Position numbers and translations under genes: made by a program. A model generated the notes under the pieces. That model was not told the DNA's origin. It did no database searches and saw only the letters and a list, made by a program, of their open reading frames with translations. A stretch of 22,922 nucleotides of DNA, from assembly GCA_002505405.1 (NCBI GenBank), contig DAVD01000028.1, forward strand, positions 37,731 through 60,652, written 5' to 3'. Source of the stretch: Candidatus Poseidonia alphae (GTDB lineage Archaea; Thermoplasmatota; Poseidoniia; Poseidoniales; Poseidoniaceae). This document shows positions 1-6,803 of this stretch, piece after piece (position 1 is the first letter of the stretch; every line of letters begins with the position of its first letter).

Positions 1-602
1 CCATAAATTCGCCAACGCCAAAATTCAGCAGTTTGTTGATTGAGTAAGCCCCCTTTTCCCAAAAAGACAAGTGACATCCATGTAAAGGTAAATATCATCA
101 ACATCCAAACGCTCAAGACTGCATAGAGCAAAATATCAACTGCATTGTATTGTGCAACGAGGTTAGCCGAGAGATGGTGCTGATGACCTGCATCATATAC
201 CCAAGGAAACAACCACCCCAACAATCCCGTGGAAAGTAAAGCAACACCGAACGTTCCACCCCAACACCACCTGCGCAGAGCCCGATATTCACCAGGCAAA
301 AGTCCTGGTTTTGCAAACTGAAGGAAATGATGAACCACCAATGGAAGAGCGCTCAATATTCCGAGAACGATTGCGGTTAACCAGCGGACGACACTCCATT
401 CCGCAGGTTCGTAAACGTTCAAACAAGCATCTGGGCAGGGCTGAAGGTGATCAAGAAGATTCACGAGAACACTATCGATGACAAACAGCCAAGCGAGCGA
501 GAGCACGGCCACGCTCAGGAATACAACGGTAGTACGAAACGTAAGTTCGTCAAAATGCGACTGTACGGGTGTATTTGCGTCCGATTCAAGGAGAATGGAC
601 AT
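1..602 (-). CDS. tatC: Twin-arginine translocase subunit TatC (partial, runs off left edge)
   Basis: TatC is the multi-spanning membrane subunit that recognises twin-arginine signal peptides and, with TatA, exports folded proteins. About 200 N-terminal residues are visible. The cytoplasmic N-terminus carries HFDELTFR, matching the conserved H(L/F)xEL motif whose Glu contacts the signal peptide, followed by a hydrophobic segment (TVVFLSVAVLSLAWLFVI). Around residues 95-105 is FAKPGLLPGEYRA, the family's F-KPGL-P-E-R loop, then further membrane spans. The start is an ATG at 600-602, nine bases after the stop of the upstream exported Cys-X-Cys-His gene, so the two are probably co-transcribed; the ribosome-binding site is weak. 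The C-terminal spans lie outside the window. The family call is firm; whether the complex has the usual partners nearby cannot be seen. Confidence 0.9.
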   Translation of the reverse strand, partial: MSILLESDANTPVQSHFDELTFRTTVVFLSVAVLSLAWLFVIDSVLVNLLDHLQPCPDACLNVYEPAEWSVVRWLTAIVLGILSALPLVVHHFLQFAKPGLLPGEYRALRRWCWGGTFGVALLSTGLLGWLFPWVYDAGHQHHLSANLVAQYNAVDILLYAVLSVWMLMIFTFTWMSLVFLGKGGLLNQQTAEFWRWRIY

Positions 603-611
603 TGTTCCAAC

Positions 612-1568
612 TCATACGAGGTCTGTATATTGCTTGGGTGCTCGTGATTGAACAATTGTTCGGTAAACACCAAAGATGGCCCAAAGGGTAAGCATTCCTA
701 CAACCAGGGAATAGCCCCAAGGTTCGGAATTGTCTACAAGATAAGCAAAGAGCAATCCAAGACCTGCTGCGACGGCTCCTCGACGAACACCTTGAGGCAC
801 AGCAAGACTGCGGTCAAGGTGAGGCGGTCCGCCTGAGAATCTACGTTCGTAGAATTCTCCTTGGATTACGGCTGCAATGATGATTAAGGAAAGTGTGGTC
901 CAATAGTAGAGATTACCGTTGGTAAAGAATTCGTCAGCGATTCCTTCTTGACGTTCAGCTTCCAGCGCTTCAGGGTTTTCTTCGGCAACGAACAGAGCAT
1001 CGTAATCGCCAACGCTGATGGTTCTTAGTGAAACATCTTCGTCGGTCACAACTTCTGCTGCACCTGGTTCGCTGATGATGAAGGAGAGAATGTTCCATTT
1101 GTCACCTTCGTCAAAGTTCCCGTTTCCATTCACAGCGTTCCCGACAAGTTGGAAGTTCACCGAACCAATGTCTTCGCTTGGAGCCGTCCATGTCACGACC
1201 CAATCGTTACCGGGTTCAGACTGGGATAGCGCACCGGGTTCGTCTGGATCTTGTTGGCTTCCTTCTCCGGCAGTGAGGGTTCCAGCATTGTAATCATAAA
1301 GGACATATCCGCCAAGTTCGTTTGATGCATGCTGCAGGTTGATTGTGAATTCATAGGTTTGACTCACATTGTATGCTCGAGGCACACCTGAAATAGAAAC
1401 CACAACTTCTGTGGAAGGGGCTCCACCTCCGTGACATGTACAGCCGGTTTCAACAATGATTCCGCCACCGTTTTCCCATGGGGGTCCGTTGGGGCTACCA
1501 AGCACTGGTGCGGCAAGCATGAGAGCCATAATTACCATGATGGAGAAGTTGCGCACCGGTCGTTGCAT
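612..1568 (-). CDS. Exported membrane protein with Cys-X-Cys-His motif and Reelin-like beta domain
   Basis: A 318-aa protein of unknown exact function. I choose the ATG at 1568, which has AGGTGAG just upstream, rather than an in-frame upstream ATG. Residues 8-24 form a signal peptide or anchor (FSIMVIMALMLAAPVLG). Directly after comes TGCTCHGGG (Cys43, Cys45, His46), then a beta-rich domain of about 120 residues containing WTAP and GNAVNGNGNFDEGD, which resembles the Reelin-like domains found in exported proteins that carry CXXCH haem motifs. Two or three C-terminal membrane helices follow (around residues 222-240 and 262-308). It lies between pntB (71 bases away) and tatC (nine bases away). 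Inference: a metal- or haem-related membrane protein facing outwards. A canonical CXXCH is absent, so c-type haem attachment is not assured. Confidence 0.7.
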   Translation of the reverse strand: MQRPVRNFSIMVIMALMLAAPVLGSPNGPPWENGGGIIVETGCTCHGGGAPSTEVVVSISGVPRAYNVSQTYEFTINLQHASNELGGYVLYDYNAGTLTAGEGSQQDPDEPGALSQSEPGNDWVVTWTAPSEDIGSVNFQLVGNAVNGNGNFDEGDKWNILSFIISEPGAAEVVTDEDVSLRTISVGDYDALFVAEENPEALEAERQEGIADEFFTNGNLYYWTTLSLIIIAAVIQGEFYERRFSGGPPHLDRSLAVPQGVRRGAVAAGLGLLFAYLVDNSEPWGYSLVVGMLTLWAIFGVYRTIVQSRAPKQYTDLV

Positions 1569-1639
1569 GTACTCACCTGTTTTTTCCACTCGGCCCCGCT
1601 CTTTGAATGTTGCTTCCTAACCGTAAGCCAAAGCGAGGT

Positions 1640-3061
1640 TCAGATATCCTTGATGGCGTTATTTAGGCCGGTCATCATGGCCTTTCCGTCACCGAAGAGC
1701 ATCATGGTTTTGTCCATGTAAAAGAGGTCGTTGTCAACGCCAGCGTATCCTACCGACAATGAGCGCTTGATGATGACAACAGTGCGCGCTGCATCTGCAT
1801 CGATAATGGGCATGCCGGCCAATGGCCCCTCGCCACTGCGAGCTGCAGGATTGGTTGTATCGTTAGCGCCAATGATCACCGCTACATCACAATCAGGGAA
1901 TTCTGGATTAATCTCATCCATTTCGATGAGTTGCTCGTATGGGACATTGGCTTCTGCAAGAAGGACGTTCATGTGTCCTGGCATGCGCCCTGCAACCGGG
2001 TGAATTGCGTACTTGACTTCTGTTCCGAATTTCTCAGTGATGAGGTCAGCAAATTCCTTCACCTGATGCTGGCATTGTGAAACAGCCATTCCGTAACCCG
2101 GCACGATGATGACTTTCTGAGCACCATCGACCATCATAGCGACTTCATCAGCGTCTGAACCGACTTTCGTACGGGTCAACTGAGCCTTTTCTCCACTTCC
2201 ACCAAAGGACTTGAAGAGTACATCAGGCAGCGTACGATTCATTGCCTTGCACATGATGAAGGTCAAAATCAATCCCGATGCGCCAACGAGCGAACCAGCA
2301 ACGATGAGAACAGAGTTTCCAATGATAAATCCAGTGAAGGCTGCAGCGATTCCTGAAAGCGAATTAAGCAGAGAGACAACAACCGGCATGTCAGCTCCAC
2401 CAATTGGGAGAACCAACACGATTCCGAGGATACAAGAAATTGCAATGATGGCCCAAAGATAGTCTGTGTTTCGTGGGTCACCGATACTGAGGTAGATGAG
2501 AGCAAATACCGACAGGACCAACAAGACCTTGACTGGATTGAGCCATGTTGGGCCCCATGTTGGTGTTTTCATCCACTTTCCAAAAACAGATATTCCGCCT
2601 TTGAGTTTGAACATGGCGAGAATTGAACCCGTAAGGGTCATCCATCCGACGAGAGCCGAAAGGCCAGCAGCGACCATAATGACCTGAATGTTAAGACCGG
2701 TTGGAAGGACAAGGTCGGCATCTTCGATGTACTTCCATGATTCAGATAATGCTACGAGAGCAGATGCAGCTCCACCAAATCCGTTGAACAATGCAACGAG
2801 TTCCGGCATTCCTGTCATCTCAACACGAATAGCCATGATGATTCCAATGACTGAACCAACAACTAGTCCTGCAATGATAAGGGTCCACTGGGCATCACCA
2901 CCTGCCTGTATTTTGACGACCGTAGTTATGACCGCAACGAGCATCCCGAGTGCGCCGTATTGATTCCCAAGGGGAGCGGTTCTAGGATGTCCGAGTTTCT
3001 TCAATCCGAAGATAAAGAGAGCAGCAGAAAGCAGGTAACCAATAGAAATCCATTCTTCCAT
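1640..3061 (-). CDS. pntB: NAD(P) transhydrogenase subunit beta
   Basis: The beta subunit of proton-translocating transhydrogenase, which carries out NADH + NADP+ <-> NAD+ + NADPH coupled to ion movement. It is 473 aa from the ATG at 3061, close to the 462 aa of the E. coli protein. That start has a strong AAAGGAGGG ribosome-binding site. The N-terminal half is a membrane domain of about eight or nine helices. The C-terminal ~180 residues form the NADP-binding domain III, with the VPGYGMAVSQCQH loop, HPVAGRMPGHMNVLLAEA, GANDTTNPAA and the KRSLSVGYAGVDN segment, all family hallmarks. The start is one base after the pntAB stop, so translation is probably coupled. With the two alpha genes it makes a complete three-gene transhydrogenase. 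Confidence 0.96.
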   Translation of the reverse strand: MEEWISIGYLLSAALFIFGLKKLGHPRTAPLGNQYGALGMLVAVITTVVKIQAGGDAQWTLIIAGLVVGSVIGIIMAIRVEMTGMPELVALFNGFGGAASALVALSESWKYIEDADLVLPTGLNIQVIMVAAGLSALVGWMTLTGSILAMFKLKGGISVFGKWMKTPTWGPTWLNPVKVLLVLSVFALIYLSIGDPRNTDYLWAIIAISCILGIVLVLPIGGADMPVVVSLLNSLSGIAAAFTGFIIGNSVLIVAGSLVGASGLILTFIMCKAMNRTLPDVLFKSFGGSGEKAQLTRTKVGSDADEVAMMVDGAQKVIIVPGYGMAVSQCQHQVKEFADLITEKFGTEVKYAIHPVAGRMPGHMNVLLAEANVPYEQLIEMDEINPEFPDCDVAVIIGANDTTNPAARSGEGPLAGMPIIDADAARTVVIIKRSLSVGYAGVDNDLFYMDKTMMLFGDGKAMMTGLNNAIKDI

Positions 3062-3062
3062 A

Positions 3063-3374
3063 TCAAGCCCTCCTTTTCTTTCCTGCAATCATATTGAGCA
3101 TACGATTGGTCACAGCGAAACCACCTACGACATTGATCATCGCGAGAACAATAGCTACAAATGCTAAGATGCCTGAAAGGAGCGTTTGGTCTCCGTCAAA
3201 GGCTACATTGGCTGCAAATAATGCTCCAACGACACTGATTCCTGAAATAGCATTGGCCCCACTCATCAAGGGGGTGTGGAGTGTAGCTGGAACCTTCGTA
3301 ATCAATTCAAAACCGAGAAAAATAGCTAGCAAAAAGAGCGTTAGGTCTGCAATAAGTGTTGCTTCTGTAATCAT
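3063..3374 (-). CDS. pntAB: NAD(P) transhydrogenase subunit alpha, membrane part (alpha-2)
   Basis: This 103-aa membrane subunit corresponds to the C-terminal transmembrane part of the E. coli PntA, encoded separately here as in Rhodospirillum rubrum. Three hydrophobic helices are visible (residues ~7-25, 40-58 and 65-90). The sequence KVPATLHTPLMSGANAISGI, between the first and second helix, is the family signature. The ATG at 3372-3374 overlaps the pntAA stop in an ATGA arrangement, and the stop is followed by one base and then the pntB ATG. This tight coupling supports a stoichiometric complex in the cytoplasmic membrane. The C-terminus ends in a basic KKRR patch. Confidence 0.95.
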   Translation of the reverse strand: MITEATLIADLTLFLLAIFLGFELITKVPATLHTPLMSGANAISGISVVGALFAANVAFDGDQTLLSGILAFVAIVLAMINVVGGFAVTNRMLNMIAGKKRRA

Positions 3375-4534
3375 TCAACCACCCCCGCCAAGCGTGTTTG
3401 CTTGGGATGAATCACTCCATCCTTGCAAATGAGCACTCCACCCATTCCGCCGACATAGAAATCTGAGCCTTCTGGAGCTCCAACGAGAATATCATCTTCT
3501 TCTGAAATTTCGACCTTTGATTCCTTTACCAAAGAGGTGAAAAAGGTCGTTAGATTGTTTGAATAGAGCATGCTTGCGGTGTTTGCAAGGGTACCCGGAA
3601 GATTGGAAGTTCCGACGATGATCACACCGTTGTCAGTGGTCGTAACCTCTCCTTGAACGGTGCTTTCACAGTTTCCTCCAACATCAGCATTCATGTCAAC
3701 AACAACTGCTCCGGATTTGAACGTTAAGACAGCGCTTGACGGAACGGTAATGGGTGCAGGGCGACCGAATATGCGTGCGGTCGTGACAATGATATCCGCA
3801 TCTGCAGCAACGCCACAAACGGTATCGTTCACCTTCTGAATAAATTCTGGTGTCAATGGTTTCGCATATCCAGATTCATCTTCGAAGTCGTCCATGCCAT
3901 CAACTTCAATGAAACGGCCACCAACGGATTCGATTTGTTCTGCAGCGGATTTGCGAACGTCGGATGCGTATACGATGGCACCGAGACGCTTAGCAGTAGC
4001 AATTGCTTGCAGACCTGCAACTCCGCTGCCCATAATGACGACCTTGGCTGGACGAATGGTCCCGGCTGATGTTGTCATCATTGGAATTCCACGTGGGACA
4101 TGCGCAGCCCCAAGGAGGACAGCTTTGTATCCGGCCAAGTTGTCTTGGCTCGAATTGACGTCCATTGATTGTGCTCTTGAAAGTCGTCGTGGAATCATGT
4201 CCATTGAAAGAAGGGTGATGTTAGCATCCATGCACGCTTTGACGTATTGTGGGTTTCGGAAGGGGTCGGATACACACGCAAGGTTGGTACCCGCAGCGAT
4301 ACCCTCGATGCCAGGGAAGCGGATGCATACGAGGTTTTCACAAGCCAAGACATCTTCACGGCTTCCAATTTTAGCCCCGGCGGCTTCATAGTCGGCATCG
4401 TTGTAATTTGCCGACATTCCAGCGCCTTTCTCAATGAGAACTTCAAATCCAGCCTTGGCAAGTTTCTTCATGCTCGAGGGTACAATGCCAACTCGTGTTT
4501 CGCCTTTAGGTTCTTTTGGGACGCCAAGTTTCAT
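3371..4534 (-). CDS. pntAA: NAD(P) transhydrogenase subunit alpha, NAD-binding part (alpha-1)
   Basis: The 387-aa soluble NAD(H)-binding domain I of transhydrogenase. It opens with the alanine-dehydrogenase/PNT N-terminal domain (MKLGVPKE-, GETRVGIVPSSMKKL-). The catalytic loop RLSRAQSMD keeps Arg117, Gln122 and Asp125, equivalent to the R-Q-D set that contacts the nicotinamide in R. rubrum. A Rossmann GSGVAGLQA lies at residues 169-177, followed by ASDVR. The start ATG is preceded by GAGGTAATGGT. It is first in the pntAA-pntAB-pntB group and overlaps pntAB by four bases. The upstream 215 bases separate it from the divergent malate dehydrogenase gene, so the two may be controlled from one regulatory region. 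The sequence looks intact and full length. Confidence 0.95.
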   Translation of the reverse strand: MKLGVPKEPKGETRVGIVPSSMKKLAKAGFEVLIEKGAGMSANYNDADYEAAGAKIGSREDVLACENLVCIRFPGIEGIAAGTNLACVSDPFRNPQYVKACMDANITLLSMDMIPRRLSRAQSMDVNSSQDNLAGYKAVLLGAAHVPRGIPMMTTSAGTIRPAKVVIMGSGVAGLQAIATAKRLGAIVYASDVRKSAAEQIESVGGRFIEVDGMDDFEDESGYAKPLTPEFIQKVNDTVCGVAADADIIVTTARIFGRPAPITVPSSAVLTFKSGAVVVDMNADVGGNCESTVQGEVTTTDNGVIIVGTSNLPGTLANTASMLYSNNLTTFFTSLVKESKVEISEEDDILVGAPEGSDFYVGGMGGVLICKDGVIHPKQTRLAGVVE

Positions 4535-4749
4535 ACCATTACCTCATGGATATCACCCGCCGTTATGGGGAGTGATGACTTTCCCACTGAAAGGGGGTTT
4601 TTAGAGGAGTCGCTTGGAACCTATGAAGGAGCCACGAGGAAATTTGGTGAATTCCCATTCAGTCTGTCCTTTTTAAAAAGTAGTTCCAGTTGATGTCACC
4701 ATTGTCCTTATGGACTGAAAACTGTTGGTTATAATCAAGCGGTGAAACC
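4535..4749. promoter_or_regulatory. Divergent intergenic region pntAA / mdh
   Basis: This 215-base gap is the longest non-coding stretch in the window and must hold the promoters of the minus-strand transhydrogenase operon and the plus-strand malate dehydrogenase. A self-complementary TTTTTAAAAAG at 4671-4681 is the best TATA-box candidate for mdh, giving a leader of about 45 bases. TTATAATC at 4729-4736 lies too near the mdh start for normal archaeal spacing. The mdh ribosome-binding site GGTGA is at 4741-4745. For pntAA, CTCTAAAAAC around 4596-4605 on the minus strand is a weak candidate. I see no convincing stable RNA or riboswitch fold. Confidence 0.4.
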
Positions 4750-5688
4750 ATGGTAGCAGGTCGTAGAAAAATTGCAGTAATTGGAGCAGGAAACGTTGGA
4801 GCAACATGTGCATTTGTACTCGCTCAGATGAAAGTTGCTGACATCGTTCTGTTGGATATTTATGAGGGGTTTGCAAAAGGAAAGGCTCTTGACATGTCAC
4901 AAAACGCCAATGTTCTCAATTATGATGGTCGCATTACCGGTACAGCAGACTACAACGATATCTCCGGCGCTGATGTCGTGGTCGTTACATCTGGTTTCCC
5001 ACGCCAACCCGGCATGACCCGAGAGGATCTCATCGGTAAAAATGCAGACATTGTATCTCAAGTCGGAGAAGGCATCAAAAATCATGCACCGGACAGTGTT
5101 GTTATCGTTGTTACCAATCCACTTGATTTGATGACCTACCACATGCAAAAAGTCACTGGATTCCCATCCAAACGCGTCATAGGTCAAGCAGGTGTTCTTG
5201 ACAGCGCAAGAATGGCTCATTTCATCGCCCTAGAACTTGGCTGTGCTGAAGAAGATGTGTCACCAATGGTCCTTGGTGGGCACGGTGACACCATGGTCCC
5301 ACTGCCGCGCTACACAACCGTTGGTGGAATCCCCATCACTCAACTCATGTCCGATGACCGAATTGAAGCCATCAGCAAGCGAACAGCAGGTGGTGGCGGT
5401 GAAATCGTCAAGCTCCTAGAACGAGGTTCTGCTTTTTATGCTCCAGGTTCAGCAGCAGCAGTGATGGCTGAGTCCGTACTCAATGACCGAAAGCGTTTGA
5501 TTCCAGCTTCCTGTTTGATGACGGGGGAATATGGTTTGGATGATGTCTACATCGGCGTCCCATGCATTATCGGTGCATCCGGAGTTGAACGAATTTTCGA
5601 ACTGGAACTCACCGATGAAGAAATGACTTCACTGCAGGGATCAGGGAATTTCTACAAGGGTCAACTCAAGGATATACTCGGCTATTGA
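4750..5688 (+). CDS. mdh: Malate dehydrogenase (LDH-like type)
   Basis: An NAD-dependent dehydrogenase of 312 aa that interconverts malate and oxaloacetate in the cytoplasm. The N-terminal Rossmann motif is IGAGNVGA (residues 11-18), with Asp36 at the end of strand beta-2 favouring NAD over NADP. The substrate-specificity residue in the mobile loop is Arg85 (GFPRQPGMTRED); Arg here marks malate dehydrogenase, whereas lactate dehydrogenases have Gln. Asp151 and Arg154 (GVLDSARM) and the catalytic His178 (GGHGDTMVP) are in place. The ATG start has GGTGA four bases upstream. It is divergent from the transhydrogenase operon, which links NADH and NADPH pools, and its last seven bases overlap the convergent YgfZ-like gene. 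Confidence 0.95.
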   Translation: MVAGRRKIAVIGAGNVGATCAFVLAQMKVADIVLLDIYEGFAKGKALDMSQNANVLNYDGRITGTADYNDISGADVVVVTSGFPRQPGMTREDLIGKNADIVSQVGEGIKNHAPDSVVIVVTNPLDLMTYHMQKVTGFPSKRVIGQAGVLDSARMAHFIALELGCAEEDVSPMVLGGHGDTMVPLPRYTTVGGIPITQLMSDDRIEAISKRTAGGGGEIVKLLERGSAFYAPGSAAAVMAESVLNDRKRLIPASCLMTGEYGLDDVYIGVPCIIGASGVERIFELELTDEEMTSLQGSGNFYKGQLKDILGY

Positions 5689-6335
5689 AGACGCTCTATG
5701 CACAAACTGTGCGTTTGCCCCGTTGTCGTAGAATTCAGTACTGGATTGAGTTTCCTTACCATGACCTTACCCGATTTCCCTCTGCTCCGCATTCGAGTGA
5801 GTATTTCTTGCCCGATATAACATCCCTTGTCAGGGTGGACCAGATGCTCTAGACCGCAAGAGAATGGATGCACCTTCTGAGTAATTTCATGACCGTGAAA
5901 TGGGACTTCGTTCATAACACGATGCTCATCCCATTGTTGTTGATTCCAAGTAGGTAGGTGGTTGAGGCTCTTCGCAGTAACCATCATCCATCCTAATGCA
6001 CTTTGATGAACCGTTGCTCCTTCTGGAATTTGATCAGGCTCCATTCCAATGAAAACATCGTTGAGATGAGATACATCTGTAATGGAAATATTTCTTCCAA
6101 GAATTCGGCTCATCAGATGAGCCACAAGCTGGTCTTTATATTCAACAAACCCAACCACGACCACACGTTCACCAAGGAGAAGTATTTCACATACGTCAAT
6201 GATTTTGGCTTGACTGTTGGTAAACGGTGCCGTGCAAGGGCCGTTGATACGGTTGGTCGACAAACCATCAAGAAATTCGAGAAGATTCTCTCCGCCAAGG
6301 AGTAGAACTGAGGAATTGCACCGATAAAGGCCCAT
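5682..6335 (-). CDS. ygfZ: YgfZ/GcvT-like (IBA57-type) folate-binding Fe-S assembly protein
   Basis: A 217-aa protein of the YgfZ/IBA57 family, which helps to build or repair [4Fe-4S] clusters in a folate-dependent way. The defining signature K-G-C-Y-x-G-Q-E is present at residues 170-177 (KGCYIGQEILTR), with Cys172 as the family's conserved cysteine. The N-terminal region (LLGGENLLEFLDGLSTNRI) matches the GcvT-like fold start. It is shorter than the E. coli YgfZ (about 326 aa), apparently lacking most of the C-terminal barrel. The ATG follows the stop of the A-type carrier gene by nine bases, with GAGGAAAC between them, so the pair is an operon. In mitochondria IBA57 works with ISCA1/ISCA2, which fits this pairing. 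The 3' end overlaps mdh convergently. Confidence 0.88.
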   Translation of the reverse strand: MGLYRCNSSVLLLGGENLLEFLDGLSTNRINGPCTAPFTNSQAKIIDVCEILLLGERVVVVGFVEYKDQLVAHLMSRILGRNISITDVSHLNDVFIGMEPDQIPEGATVHQSALGWMMVTAKSLNHLPTWNQQQWDEHRVMNEVPFHGHEITQKVHPFSCGLEHLVHPDKGCYIGQEILTRMRSRGKSGKVMVRKLNPVLNSTTTGQTHSLCIERLQ

Positions 6336-6344
6336 GCTGTTTCC

Positions 6345-6725
6345 TCAGGAGAAGGATTCGCCACAACCGCAGGAAGATTCTGCATTGGGGTTGTTGATTT
6401 TGAATCCGCCACCCATGAGGCGGTCAACGTAATCGATCTCAATGCCGTCAAGTAGATGGCTGGATGCGGATGGTACCAGAACTCTAAATCCGCTGATATC
6501 CAACTCTTGCACGGCTTGTTCCGTAGATTCTACGATTTGCAAGTCGTACATGTAGCCTGAACATCCCCCACTGAGGACACCAACGAGAAGAGCATGACTA
6601 CGGTCGTCACCGAATGCGTCTTCAAGCATTGCAACAGCCTTTTCGGTCATGGTCAAATTGACGTCAACCTCTTCGGGTTTTACCATCATGACGGGTGATG
6701 CTGAGTCGCAAGTTCCACAGTCCAT
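6345..6725 (-). CDS. A-type iron-sulfur carrier (IscA/HesB/ErpA family)
   Basis: An Fe-S cluster carrier of 126 aa from the ATG at 6725 (an upstream in-frame GTG at 6740 would add five residues). The three cysteines that hold the cluster are present: Cys55 in GGCSGYMYDL and Cys119/Cys121 in the C-terminal SSCGCGE. The intervening GGGFKINNPN matches the family's G-G-F-x-x-x-NPN/NPQ segment. It receives a cluster and passes it to apo-proteins. Unusually, the N-terminus has about 25 additional residues with a CGTC pair (Cys3, Cys6) before the usual LTMTEKAV start. It is followed within nine bases by the YgfZ-like partner and preceded, 78 bases upstream, by the TPR gene. I cannot tell IscA from ErpA or SufA by sequence alone. 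Confidence 0.9.
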   Translation of the reverse strand: MDCGTCDSASPVMMVKPEEVDVNLTMTEKAVAMLEDAFGDDRSHALLVGVLSGGCSGYMYDLQIVESTEQAVQELDISGFRVLVPSASSHLLDGIEIDYVDRLMGGGFKINNPNAESSCGCGESFS

Positions 6726-6803
6726 GATAAGCCCACGCACTGGTCGTTTTTGAAGTTGACCTAATGGTGGAGTATGGAATGTACGATTTTGCGGGAGTGT
6801 TAA

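Noticed and set aside
3894..4391. 165-aa plus-strand ORF
   Set aside because: It is antisense to the well-conserved pntAA and has a composition expected of a shadow frame.
4535..4749. Small gene or riboswitch between pntAA and mdh
   Set aside because: No conserved ORF start with a ribosome-binding site and no recognisable riboswitch core were seen; it reads as a divergent promoter region.
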